DNA of 18,282 nt, taken from NCBI GenBank assembly GCA_021779695.1, contig JAJYAE010000051.1, forward strand, positions 1 through 18,282. The letters are read 5' to 3'. Under the pieces are notes generated by a model. That model was not told the origin of the DNA, did not search any database, and was given only the letters and a program-made list of their open reading frames with translations. A program made the position numbers and the translations under genes. The stretch's first letter is position 1. The number at the start of each line of letters is the position of its first letter. Of the stretch, positions 1 through 7,472 are shown one piece after another. Source of the stretch: Acidobacteriota bacterium. Its GTDB lineage: Bacteria; Acidobacteriota; Terriglobia; Terriglobales; Acidobacteriaceae.

Positions 1-612
1 CTGCTAAAGCGCCATGAACTGGAGGCGCGGCTCTGCTTGCAGATCACTTCGCCCTCGCTGCTCGTGGCCTGGCACCCTGTCACGATCCTTCGCGATACCA
101 ACAGCGAAGCAGAGGCGTTTTTTGATGCATTGGCCGAAACCACAGGACAGTTGATGTTCGTGTATCCCAACACCGACGCCGGAAGCATTGCACTGATCGA
201 GCGGACCCGTGCGCTGGCATCCACTCGCCCGGAGACGCATGTCTTCATCAGCCTGGATGCCGTGACCTACTGGAGCCTTATGGGGCACGTCAATGCCATG
301 GTGGGCAACTCATCGAGCGGCATCATGGAAGCTGCTTCCTTTGGTTTGCCGGTGGTCAACGTGGGCATGCGCCAGCAGGGGCGCGAGCGCGCACCCAACG
401 TGATTGATGTCGCCGCCAGCCGGAAAGAAATCCTCCAGGGAATTCAGCAGGCGCTCAATCGCGATTGGAGCGCCTCGCTTGCAGGGATGGAGAATCCTTA
501 TGGCAATGGAACGGCAGCCGAAACCATTGCGCGCGTCCTGGCCACTGTGGCGCTGGATGGCATCCTGATGAAGCAGCCGACGCCGATTGGCGAGGTCTTG
601 AGAGTCGGATGA
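1..612 (+). CDS. NeuC-like hydrolysing UDP-GlcNAc 2-epimerase, C-terminal part (5' end outside window)
   Basis: The frame is open from the first base, so this is the C-terminal ~203 residues of a gene that starts upstream. The visible part has the family's WHPVT segment (YHPVT in relatives) and the signature GNSSSGIMEAASFGLPVVN followed by an RQQGRERAPNVID stretch. That form with RQ.GR.R..NV is typical of NeuC/LegG-type hydrolysing epimerases rather than the non-hydrolysing WecB type, which has a different loop here. Such enzymes release a 2-epimerised N-acetyl sugar (for example ManNAc) from UDP-GlcNAc or a derivative in the cytoplasm, the first committed step to sialic, legionaminic or related acids. 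The stop overlaps the next start as ATGA at 609-612, so the two genes are translationally coupled. The family is secure; the exact substrate cannot be read from this fragment. Confidence 0.85.
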   Translation: MLKRHELEARLCLQITSPSLLVAWHPVTILRDTNSEAEAFFDALAETTGQLMFVYPNTDAGSIALIERTRALASTRPETHVFISLDAVTYWSLMGHVNAMVGNSSSGIMEAASFGLPVVNVGMRQQGRERAPNVIDVAASRKEILQGIQQALNRDWSASLAGMENPYGNGTAAETIARVLATVALDGILMKQPTPIGEVLRVG

Positions 613-1757
613 CACCGCGCATTCCTCTCTCCGCGCCCGATATCACACAGGCTGAAGTGGATGCCGTGACTCGGGTACTGCAGACTCCATTCCTGAGCCT
701 GGGCCCTGAATTGCAGCTCTTTGAAGATGCCCTGGCCGCGTACCACCACGTGCCTCATGCAGTCGCTGTAAGCTCTGGAACAGCAGGACTGCACCTTGCT
801 CTCATGACCCTGAAGATTGGCTCCGGCGACGAAGTCATTGTGCCTTCGTTCACCTTTATTGCAGTGGCAAACGCGGTGCTGCAGGTGGGTGCCACACCGG
901 TACTGGTCGACATTGATCCGGTGACGATGAACATGCAGCCTGCCGCGGTGGAGGAAGCCATCACTCCGCACACCCGAGCCATGATCGTGGTGCACACGTT
1001 TGGAGTTCCTGCGGAGATGGATGACCTGACATTCATCGCCCGGCGGCACAAACTGTTGATGATTGAAGACGCATGCGAGGCCCTGGGTGCGGCCTACGGG
1101 AGCGGAACGGCAGCGAAGCGAGTGGGCCGTTTCGGCGACCTGGCGGTCTTCGGGTTCTATCCCAACAAGCAGATCACGACCGGAGAAGGAGGCGCTGTCC
1201 TGGCGAGCAACCCGTCCCACGCCCTGCGCCTTCAATCCCTGCGCAACCAGGGGCGGCGGCCCGATGCAGGTTGGCTGGACCATGCCGAGACCGGGTTCAA
1301 TTATCGGCTGCCGGAGATGGCTTGCGCTTTAGGACGGGTTCAGTTGAGCCGCATCGAGAGAATCCTCGCATGCCGGCAAAGTGTGGCGAAGCGCTACCAC
1401 GAATTGCTCGGGGAGATTGAAGGACTGGAGTTGCCCGCTCTGGAACTGCCCCAGCGCACCATCAGCTGGTTTGTTTTCGTGGTACGCCTTCCACAGCGTG
1501 CAAACCGGGAGCGTGTCCAGGATGCGCTCGCAGCACACGGCATCGCCACCGGCCGCTACTTTGCTCCGGTCCATCTGCAGCCGTCATGGAAATCTAGGCA
1601 GCAGGACGCCAGCAGACCGCTTCCGGTGACAGAGTCGATTGCCAGGCGATCGCTTGCGTTGCCCTTTTTTAACCGCCTGCAGCCAGAGCAGCAGCAAGCG
1701 GTTGCGGACGCACTGCGAGAAGTGCTCTCATCTGCCGGCTCCCCGCCGGTTGCATGA
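609..1757 (+). CDS. DegT/DnrJ/EryC1/StrS family PLP-dependent sugar aminotransferase
   Basis: This 382-residue protein is of normal length for the family. It opens with the typical IPLSAPDIT segment. It carries SSGTAG at residues 55-60 (PLP phosphate region), the aspartate that contacts the pyridine nitrogen in IEDACEALGA (D154), and the Schiff-base lysine in FYPNKQITTGEGG (K187). These enzymes transfer an amino group, usually from glutamate, to a keto-sugar nucleotide. The ATG at 609 overlaps the stop of the NeuC-like gene by four bases, so the pair belongs to one operon. An aminotransferase next to a hydrolysing epimerase is the arrangement expected for legionaminic or similar nonulosonic acid pathways (LegC plus LegG). 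Assigning this pathway is inference, because the synthase and cytidylyltransferase genes are not in the window. A longer upstream reading in the same frame (from 465) would run inside the previous gene and is rejected. Confidence 0.9.
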   Translation: MTPRIPLSAPDITQAEVDAVTRVLQTPFLSLGPELQLFEDALAAYHHVPHAVAVSSGTAGLHLALMTLKIGSGDEVIVPSFTFIAVANAVLQVGATPVLVDIDPVTMNMQPAAVEEAITPHTRAMIVVHTFGVPAEMDDLTFIARRHKLLMIEDACEALGAAYGSGTAAKRVGRFGDLAVFGFYPNKQITTGEGGAVLASNPSHALRLQSLRNQGRRPDAGWLDHAETGFNYRLPEMACALGRVQLSRIERILACRQSVAKRYHELLGEIEGLELPALELPQRTISWFVFVVRLPQRANRERVQDALAAHGIATGRYFAPVHLQPSWKSRQQDASRPLPVTESIARRSLALPFFNRLQPEQQQAVADALREVLSSAGSPPVA

Positions 1758-2075
1758 GATAAAACCGTACGGCTCTGCAGATTCTTGTTGCCCGTCGGAA
1801 GGTACGGCTGCTCACCAAAGTGCCGCTTGGCGCATCTATATGTTTGTACGCCTGATGGTCAAGAAAGAAGGCGTGGCCGTAAAGATGATGGAATGTGTCT
1901 GCTCCAGCAACTTGAACCACAGTTCGACCAGATGACTCTTGACACGGTTTAGAAGGCGGCGCACTATCGCACTAGATTGGCGTTCCAGCGGATGCCGCGG
2001 AAGCGGTGTCCACATCGGCCTCCCCTAACCAAGCTTACTGAGCTCACTGAATTCACACTGAGAAGCAGGTACGCT
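1758..2075. other. Intergenic stretch without a convincing gene
   Basis: No reading frame here looks like protein; the open frames that enter from the aminotransferase gene are its shadows. It contains the 8-bp palindrome CCGTACGG at about 1766-1773, with GTACGG repeated near 1802. A -35/-10-like pair lies at 1939-1967, and three ACTGA repeats at 2037-2041, 2046-2050 and 2057-2061 lie just before the next ORF. No terminator hairpin with a T-tract was seen after the aminotransferase. Confidence 0.5.
1939..1967 (+). promoter_or_regulatory. Possible promoter upstream of the 2076 ORF
   Basis: TTGACA at 1939-1944 matches the -35 consensus exactly. After a 17-base spacer comes CACTAT at 1962-1967, which matches the -10 box at only three of six positions. 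It would give a leader of about 100 bases before the ATG at 2076. The spacing is ideal but the -10 is weak. Confidence 0.35.
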
Positions 2076-2423
2076 ATGGTGGTTCGAACGCAATGTAAAG
2101 GTCGCGGCATCACAGGTTTGCACGTGGGTGTCAACAATGTGCGCCGCTATTTTCCAAAAGATATATCCGTCATTGAGCTTCAATTGGACCATTTGCAGAT
2201 TCAGTGCGGTTTGAGTCCGGAGTTCTGGAATGGAGAGCCGGACATCTTCGACCCAAGACTTTGTGCGTGGCTCGAAGCGCGCCATATGCACGGCAGATGT
2301 ACGCGTTCGCCCGTGCCTCTGGCAATGATTCCGTCCGGGCATAACGCATTCAAGCTCCAGCCCGTGGAGCGGCGGATTCACCGCCAAAGCAGGATCGAAG
2401 TAGTACAAAGCCATGCAGCCTGA
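2076..2423 (+). CDS. Small hypothetical protein (115 aa), unrecognised
   Basis: I do not recognise a named family. From the ATG at 2076 the frame gives 115 residues with protein-like composition: a basic N-terminus with RTQCKGRG, then a core rich in aromatic and acidic residues ([42 protein letters not shown]) and a segment [18 protein letters not shown]. Four cysteines (in TQCKG, IQCGL, RLCAW, GRCTR) and several histidines make a metal or nucleic-acid role conceivable, but no recognised Cys/His spacing is present. There is no signal peptide or membrane segment. The frame extends upstream to 1977, but those residues (a Thr/Leu repeat over the ACTGA repeats) look non-coding, hence the start chosen. 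No clear Shine-Dalgarno precedes it. A 137-residue frame on the opposite strand covers the same bases but looks like a shadow. It stands alone between two unrelated operons. Confidence 0.55.
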   Translation: MVVRTQCKGRGITGLHVGVNNVRRYFPKDISVIELQLDHLQIQCGLSPEFWNGEPDIFDPRLCAWLEARHMHGRCTRSPVPLAMIPSGHNAFKLQPVERRIHRQSRIEVVQSHAA

Positions 2424-2550
2424 GGCGGCAAGCTCCACTGAACCGGCGCGGTCCAGAACTGTTCCTGATGGATGCAGGGGGTAGTCGCGTCCAGCAGCGT
2501 GGCCTTACCCTCAGCGTGATGGTGACTGAGCTTCTGCCCGCCCCTTCGCT

Positions 2551-2559
2551 TGGTAAACT
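2551..2559 (+). promoter_or_regulatory. Extended -10 promoter candidate for dapD, near-leaderless
   Basis: TGG followed by TAAACT at 2554-2559 fits an extended -10 (TGn plus four of six matches to TATAAT). No good -35 is visible. Transcription would start around 2566, only a few bases before the ATG at 2569, and no Shine-Dalgarno is present, so the message may be leaderless or nearly so. Confidence 0.35.
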
Positions 2560-2568
2560 CAAAGAATC

Positions 2569-3429
2569 ATGAATCTTAACGAACTTCAGCTTGCTGTTGA
2601 GCAGGCGTTTGCAGCTGGCCCCGCAGCCGCAGACAGCCCCTCTGCCATGGATGCCTTCCTCGCGTTGCGCGATGCACTGGAAGCCGGGACAGTACGGGCG
2701 GCTGAGCCTTCTTCTGAGGAACCCACGGGATGGCGGGTGAATGCATGGGTCAAGCAGGGAATTCTCTTAGGATTCCGACTCGGCGCTCTGGCCGATTCGG
2801 CATCCGGAAGCCTCTCCTTTGTCGACAAGCACACTTACCCGGCACGGCATTTCACTGCATCAAATGGCATCCGTCTCGTACCGGGAGGGTCGTCTGTACG
2901 CGCAGGAGCCTATCTTGCGCGCGGCGTTGTCTGCATGCCACCCATGTACATCAATACAGGGGCATGGGTCGATGAAGGCACGATGGTGGACTCTCATGCG
3001 CTTGTCGGCTCCTGCGCGCAGGTGGGCAAGCGCGTTCATCTGAGCGCTGCGTCACAGATTGGCGGCGTGCTGGAACCTGTGAACGCCAACCCGGTGATCG
3101 TGGAAGACGACGTGCTCATCGGGGGAAATACGGGTGTCTACGAAGGCACAATCGTACAGAAGGGCGCCGTCCTTGCGGCAGGGACGATCCTGACGCGTGG
3201 CACCCCGGTCTTTGATCTGGTGAAAGGCGAAGTGTACCGGGCCACCGCCACTGAGCCGCTGATCATACCGCAGGGCGCGGTGGTCGTTCCCGGCTCACGC
3301 GCGGTGTCCAGCGGAAAAGGCCATCCAAAAATCGAGAACTGGGGCATTGCGCTGTACGCGCCGGTGATCGTCAAGTACCGCGACGAGAAGACCGATTTGA
3401 GCGCCACGCTCGAAGAATTGCTTCGATAG
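2569..3429 (+). CDS. dapD: 2,3,4,5-tetrahydropyridine-2,6-dicarboxylate N-succinyltransferase
   Basis: DapD transfers a succinyl group from succinyl-CoA to tetrahydrodipicolinate, giving N-succinyl-2-amino-6-oxopimelate. This commits the pathway to the succinylase branch of meso-diaminopimelate and lysine synthesis, in the cytoplasm. The 286 residues are close to the usual ~275. The N-terminal helical domain ends with WRVNAWVKQGILLGFRLG. A left-handed beta-helix of hexapeptide repeats follows (about residues 100-240), including INTGAWVDEGTMVDSHALVGS, GGVLEPVNANPVIVEDDVLIG and VQKGAVLAAGTILTRGTPVFDL, all typical of DapD rather than of DapH. The first ATG fits the homologous start, though it lacks a Shine-Dalgarno. 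No dapE or other dap gene lies beside it, so it probably has its own promoter. Confidence 0.96.
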   Translation: MNLNELQLAVEQAFAAGPAAADSPSAMDAFLALRDALEAGTVRAAEPSSEEPTGWRVNAWVKQGILLGFRLGALADSASGSLSFVDKHTYPARHFTASNGIRLVPGGSSVRAGAYLARGVVCMPPMYINTGAWVDEGTMVDSHALVGSCAQVGKRVHLSAASQIGGVLEPVNANPVIVEDDVLIGGNTGVYEGTIVQKGAVLAAGTILTRGTPVFDLVKGEVYRATATEPLIIPQGAVVVPGSRAVSSGKGHPKIENWGIALYAPVIVKYRDEKTDLSATLEELLR

Positions 3430-3438
3430 GATTGTCTG

Positions 3439-3487
3439 GACGCATCGATCGACGTCGCAACGAAGAGGCGATACACCTTGATGCGTC
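3439..3487 (+). promoter_or_regulatory. Stem-loop between dapD and the Gfo/Idh/MocA gene
   Basis: GACGCATC at 3439-3446 pairs perfectly with GATGCGTC at 3480-3487, and two more pairs (one wobble) extend the stem to ten. Inside, TCGC at 3455-3458 can pair with GCGA at 3468-3471. There is no T-tract, so it is not a standard intrinsic terminator. It could stabilise the dapD 3' end or act as an attenuator or operator for the next gene. Confidence 0.4.
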
Positions 3488-3506
3488 GAGAAATGAGCAT
3501 TTCAAT

Positions 3507-4499
3507 ATGGCTTCTTCCAGTCAGCCATCAAGACAGATTCGCTGGGGCGTTATCGGTCCCGGCCGCGCAGCGGCACGCTTTGCGCAGGGCCTCTCTGCGT
3601 TGAATGACGCAGCATTGATGACGGTTTGGGGAAGGAATGCACAAAAGGCCGCGGCCTACGCGGAGCGCTTTCACGTTCCGCAATCAGCTTCTTCTCTCGA
3701 TTCACTACTCACTGCCGACATTGACGCCGTCTACATTGCAACCCACCCAGACACTCATGCCGCCTTCTGCAAGTTGGCGCTGGCGCAAGGCAAGCACGTG
3801 CTCTGCGAAAAGCCGGCGACGATCAACGAACGTCAGCTAATGGAAGTTCTCCAGACGGCTGCACTGCATGGACGCCTCTTCATGGAGGCAATGAAGCCGC
3901 CTTTCTTTCCGCTCTACCGCAAGCTCCGTGCGTATCTGCGGGAAGATCCGATCGGAACCGTCGGCTACGTGCGGGCTGGACATTGCGATGCGTCACTGGG
4001 TCCGGATTATCCGCTGCATTTTCTGGAGCTCGCGGGCGGAGGCATCATGGGCATTGGTCCCTATGAGGCCTTTCTGGCGCTGGACTGGCTGGGTCCGCTC
4101 AAACGCGTGCAAGCAATGGGTCGTCTCAGCAAAGCCGGCGTCGACTCGTTTGCCATCTTTCAGACGGAACATGAATATGGCATGGCCCAGTTGCATACCG
4201 GGCTGGATCTCCTGAGCCGAGGCGATGCAATGCTCGCAGCATCGCAGGGGTATGTGATGCTCCACGCCAACTGGTGGAACCCGACCCGTGCCACGATCCA
4301 TCACCTGGATGGACGCATCGTCGAACTCCATGAGCCGTTCACGGCCGGAGGATTCAACTACGAGACGGAACACTTTTGCAATCTGATCCGTGAGGGAAAA
4401 CTGGAAAGCCCGGAAATCACGCATGCATTATCGCTTGGCATGGCCCGCCTGCTTGAGGCTGCGCGCAAGGCGCTCGGAGTCACCTTTCCAGATGAATAG
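3507..4499 (+). CDS. Gfo/Idh/MocA family NAD(P)-dependent oxidoreductase
   Basis: This is a 330-residue protein of normal length for the family, which oxidises or reduces sugars, inositols and trans-dihydrodiols with NAD(P). The N-terminal Rossmann fold has WGVIGPGRAAARF (G17-x-G19-x-x-A22). The catalytic EKP motif is HVLCEKPATIN (E101-K102-P103). EAMKPPFFP and GYVRAG resemble the dihydrodiol dehydrogenase/glucose-fructose oxidoreductase subgroup. The usual GGG.L.D.G.Y segment reads GGGIMGIGPYEAF here, with glycine in place of the common aspartate. The ATG at 3507 is preferred over a TTG at 3432 in the same frame, because the extra 25 residues are basic, unlike the family, and overlap the stem-loop. 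The gene converges on the GH18 gene with only 15 bases between stops. Substrate unknown. Confidence 0.88.
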   Translation: MASSSQPSRQIRWGVIGPGRAAARFAQGLSALNDAALMTVWGRNAQKAAAYAERFHVPQSASSLDSLLTADIDAVYIATHPDTHAAFCKLALAQGKHVLCEKPATINERQLMEVLQTAALHGRLFMEAMKPPFFPLYRKLRAYLREDPIGTVGYVRAGHCDASLGPDYPLHFLELAGGGIMGIGPYEAFLALDWLGPLKRVQAMGRLSKAGVDSFAIFQTEHEYGMAQLHTGLDLLSRGDAMLAASQGYVMLHANWWNPTRATIHHLDGRIVELHEPFTAGGFNYETEHFCNLIREGKLESPEITHALSLGMARLLEAARKALGVTFPDE

Positions 4500-4520
4500 G
4501 CCTGCGCCGCGGACCTATTC
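4494..4520. terminator. Inverted repeat shared by two convergent stop codons
   Basis: GAATAGG at 4494-4500 and CCTATTC at 4514-4520 form a 7-bp perfect stem. After one mismatch, CTG (4502-4504) can pair with CGG (4510-4512). The TAG stops of both convergent genes lie inside the arms, so both coding sequences end in GAATAGG. It may serve as a bidirectional terminator or transcript-end structure, but no T-run follows on either strand. Confidence 0.45.
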
Positions 4521-5669
4521 GGATGGCGTGGAGCGTGTTGTGTCTTCGTGAATTGCCTGATCGATGCAGCGGAGGAGTTCGCCGGACGGGTCGTTCAACT
4601 CGCTCCAGAACATCACGCCCTGAAGCCCCTTTGCCTTTGCGTAGCGTGCTTTGGCGGCTGCCGACTCGGCATCTTCATAGCTGACGAACTGATGCTCTGA
4701 AGCGTTGTAGAGATACGGCACCTGTGAGGCTGAATCCCAGTAGCGAGTGAAACCCTGCTCTCGCCATGCCGGGATGGCGCTGTACGGAATATCGCGGCTC
4801 GCAGCGGGTCTTGCCGGCTGAAAGAGTCCATGCGCGCGATCGGCCACGTCCCCCCACAAATGTCCATAAAACGGAATTCCTAACAGGATCTTCCTGGCCG
4901 GGACGCCCGCGTTCTCAAACGCCTGCACGCTTGCATCCGCGGAGACGTGTCTGGGATCGACGGGATCCTCCAGAAGGGGTGCGTGATTGCCGGCGATGGC
5001 ATCAGATTCGGGACTGTAATAGTCATACGTCATCAAGTTCACGGCATCGACCCACTTCTGAACCTGCGCCATCTCCGTATGCTCCAGATACTCCGAAGTG
5101 GCGCCGGCCGCAATCGTGAGAAACAGGCGCCGGTGCATTTGCTTCGACTCCTTATCGAGCCTGGCCCGTAATTCCTTCAGCAGAAGCGTAAAGTCTTGCT
5201 TGTCCTTGGGGCGAAACGTGTGTCCCGCACCGGCCTGTCCGGGATACTCCCAATCGACATCAAGACCATCCAGATCGTAGCGATGAAGAAAAGCGATTGC
5301 GCTGTCGATGAAAACTGCCCGACTTTGCTTCGTGAGGGCAGCGTCAGAGAAGCCGTCTGACCACGCCCACCCACCAACGGAAACGAGGACGGCCACACCT
5401 GCATGCTGACCTCGCAGGGCGTCAAGCTGCGCCAGATTGGCAGCGTCGTTGGGAGACCCCTCGACCATCCGCCCGTTACGAATCCTGGCAAACGCGTAAT
5501 TGAGACGTGAGATTCCCTGTACCTGAATCTGCCCAGGCTGCAGCAACTGACCCGGTGCAAAGACATAGCCCGTAACTACAGGCGAGGCGTCCTGGGCAGA
5601 GGCCGCAAAGATGGCCGCCGAGAACTGCACCAGGGAAATGGCCAGCCAAAAGCTCTGCCGTATCGTCAT
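4515..5669 (-). CDS. Secreted glycoside hydrolase family 18 (chitinase-like)
   Basis: GH18 enzymes cleave beta-1,4 bonds next to N-acetylglucosamine in chitin or related polymers by substrate-assisted catalysis. From the start at 5669 the protein has 384 residues. A signal peptide (about residues 1-25, charge at R4, hydrophobic core, FAASA before Q26) is followed by one TIM-barrel domain. Diagnostic motifs are LVSVGGW (residues 96-101), the catalytic DGLDVDWEYPG with proton donor E141, LMTYDYYSP (about 212-220), and a late GVMFWSELND with the substrate-stacking tryptophan. An in-frame ATG at 5699 would add ten residues; the 5669 start gives the more normal signal peptide and has GGAG upstream. 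No chitin-binding module is seen. It is divergent from RNase J and converges on the oxidoreductase gene. Chitin or fungal wall degradation is likely; activity on another GlcNAc polymer is possible. Confidence 0.9.
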   Translation of the reverse strand: MTIRQSFWLAISLVQFSAAIFAASAQDASPVVTGYVFAPGQLLQPGQIQVQGISRLNYAFARIRNGRMVEGSPNDAANLAQLDALRGQHAGVAVLVSVGGWAWSDGFSDAALTKQSRAVFIDSAIAFLHRYDLDGLDVDWEYPGQAGAGHTFRPKDKQDFTLLLKELRARLDKESKQMHRRLFLTIAAGATSEYLEHTEMAQVQKWVDAVNLMTYDYYSPESDAIAGNHAPLLEDPVDPRHVSADASVQAFENAGVPARKILLGIPFYGHLWGDVADRAHGLFQPARPAASRDIPYSAIPAWREQGFTRYWDSASQVPYLYNASEHQFVSYEDAESAAAKARYAKAKGLQGVMFWSELNDPSGELLRCIDQAIHEDTTRSTPSE

Positions 5670-5706
5670 TCTGAACCACTCCAACCGGCGAGGCGCCATG
5701 AAGCCT

Positions 5707-5747
5707 ATCTATCGACGCAGCCGAACGGCTTTCAGCACCATCTATCG
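5707..5747. repeat. Direct repeat ATCTATCG in the divergent GH18/RNase J promoter region
   Basis: ATCTATCG occurs at 5707-5714 and again at 5740-5747, 33 bases apart, about three helical turns, on one face of the DNA. It sits 38-78 bases upstream of the GH18 start. A regulator binding site is possible, but two 8-mers can also recur by chance. Confidence 0.2.
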
Positions 5748-5784
5748 CAGGACAGCGCGGAAGAATCGGCAAGAACGGGAAGGG

Positions 5785-5793
5785 TGTTAGCAT
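5785..5793 (+). promoter_or_regulatory. Possible extended -10 promoter for RNase J
   Basis: TGT followed by TAGCAT at 5788-5793 matches an extended -10 (four of six bases in the hexamer). The ATG at 5805 would lie about five bases from the predicted transcript start, and no Shine-Dalgarno is visible. No clear -35 is seen. Confidence 0.25.
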
Positions 5794-5804
5794 CAAACTG
5801 ACAG

Positions 5805-7460
5805 ATGCAAACTAAGAAGCTGAAAATCATCCCCCTTGGCGGACTTGGCGAGTTCGGCATGAACTGCCTTGCCTTGCAATGGGAAGACGACATCCTCGTG
5901 ATCGACGCGGGGCTCATGTTCCCAGAGACTGAGTTGCTGGGCGTTGACATCGTTGTGCCTGATATTTCCTATCTGGTCGAAAACAAGGCGCACGTGCGCG
6001 GCATCGTACTGACGCATGGCCACGAGGACCACATTGGCGGCCTGCCCTGGATTCTGAGCGAAATCAAGGTCCCGGTATATGCCACGGAATTCACGCTCGC
6101 CTATGTGGAAGGCAAGCTCGAAGAGCATCAGCTGCTCGACGAGACTGAACTGATCGAAATCAGCCCGCGAGAGAAATTCTCGATTGGTCCGTTTACCATC
6201 GAGCCCATCCGGGTGACGCATTCGCTGGTTGATTGCGTGGCGCTGGCCATCGACACGCCGGTGGGCGTTGTGATTCATACTGGCGACTTCAAGATCGATC
6301 TTTCACCGCTGGATGAAAAGCCCTTCGACCTGCACACCTTCGCAGAGTACGGCAAGCGTGGCGTGCTTGCTTTGCTCCAGGATTCGACGAATGTCGAGCG
6401 CTCCGGCTACACACCCAGCGAGCGCGCTGTGGTGCCGCGCCTGGACGAAATCTTTTCCCGAGCCAAGAAGAAGCTCTTCTTCAGCTGCTTTTCATCCTCA
6501 ATCTACCGAATCCGGATTGCCATGGAGCTGGCGCGAGCGCACGGACGCAAAGTAGCCGTCGTCGGGCGATCGATGGTGGAAAGCACCGAGATTGCGCAGG
6601 ATCTTGGCTATATTGACCTTCCTCCGGGTCTCGTCATTAATCCCGGACAGATGCGCGACTATGCGGCGGACCAACTCATGGTGCTGATCAGCGGCACGCA
6701 GGGCGAGCCCATGAGCGCACTGAGCCGTGCCGCGGTCGACAATCACAAGCATGCCCGAATCGATCCCGGTGATACGGTGGTGCTGAGTTCCCGCATTATT
6801 CCCGGAAATGAAAAAGGGATCTTCCGTGTCATTGATCATCTCTACCGCCGCGATGCCAATGTGATTTGTGATGACGGCTCGAGCGGTCTGATTCATGTGA
6901 GCGGGCACGGCAGCCAGGAAGAGATGCGCCTCCTCATTAATCTTGTGCGGCCCAAGTTTTTCATCCCGGTTCACGGCGACTATCGCTATCTGCGCCGTCA
7001 TGCGCAGGTCGCCATGGAAACTGGAGCAGTGGAGCACGCCATCGTCATTGAAGACGGGGATGTGCTGGAACTGGATAAGAGTGACGCGCGCAAGAAGGAC
7101 AAAGTCACCGCGGGCCGAATTCTGATTGACTCGGGCTCATCGATCGATGTCGTTGAAGAACTGGTGATTCGCGATCGCCGCATCCTGAGTGAGGATGGCA
7201 TCGTGCTCGCCGTCATCGGCATCAACAAGCGTACTGGGAAGCTGGAACTTGCGCCGGAGGTGGTGATGCGCGGTTTCGGCGGCGCAGACATCACGGATCA
7301 GGCGCGTGACACGGTGCTCAAGACTCTCGACGAATTGAGCGGCGAGCAAAAGTCCGACTACGGAATGGTAAAGGACAAGATTCGCGCCGACCTGAAGCGG
7401 CTGATTCAGAAGACCACAGGACGACGGCCTCTCATCATGCCCGTGATTATGGAAATTTAA
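5805..7460 (+). CDS. rnj: Ribonuclease J
   Basis: RNase J is a metallo-beta-lactamase/beta-CASP nuclease with 5'-3' exonuclease and endonuclease activity, central to mRNA decay and rRNA maturation in bacteria that lack or supplement RNase E. The 551 residues match the usual length. The N-terminus IIPLGGLGEFGMNCLAL is the family hallmark. The zinc-binding motif is LTHGHEDHIGG (H71, H73, D75, H76), with a further metal ligand in HTGDFKID. The beta-CASP part contains SGTQGEPMSALSR, HVSGHGSQEEM and IPVHGDYRYLRRHA; the last reads Asp where Glu is more common (HGE). The C-terminal domain ends with the RRPLIMPVIMEI tail expected of the family. It is the first gene of a probable operon; the next gene starts 12 bases after its stop. 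Confidence 0.96.
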   Translation: MQTKKLKIIPLGGLGEFGMNCLALQWEDDILVIDAGLMFPETELLGVDIVVPDISYLVENKAHVRGIVLTHGHEDHIGGLPWILSEIKVPVYATEFTLAYVEGKLEEHQLLDETELIEISPREKFSIGPFTIEPIRVTHSLVDCVALAIDTPVGVVIHTGDFKIDLSPLDEKPFDLHTFAEYGKRGVLALLQDSTNVERSGYTPSERAVVPRLDEIFSRAKKKLFFSCFSSSIYRIRIAMELARAHGRKVAVVGRSMVESTEIAQDLGYIDLPPGLVINPGQMRDYAADQLMVLISGTQGEPMSALSRAAVDNHKHARIDPGDTVVLSSRIIPGNEKGIFRVIDHLYRRDANVICDDGSSGLIHVSGHGSQEEMRLLINLVRPKFFIPVHGDYRYLRRHAQVAMETGAVEHAIVIEDGDVLELDKSDARKKDKVTAGRILIDSGSSIDVVEELVIRDRRILSEDGIVLAVIGINKRTGKLELAPEVVMRGFGGADITDQARDTVLKTLDELSGEQKSDYGMVKDKIRADLKRLIQKTTGRRPLIMPVIMEI

Positions 7461-7472
7461 CGGCTGGTTCCC

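Noticed and set aside
498..1283. 261-residue - strand frame inside the aminotransferase
   Set aside because: It is a shadow of a clear PLP aminotransferase gene on the + strand.
2025..2438. 137-residue frame on the - strand opposite the orphan ORF
   Set aside because: Its composition is less protein-like (scattered Cys/His/Met, no coherent core), and the + strand frame over the same bases looks more selected. The choice is not absolute.
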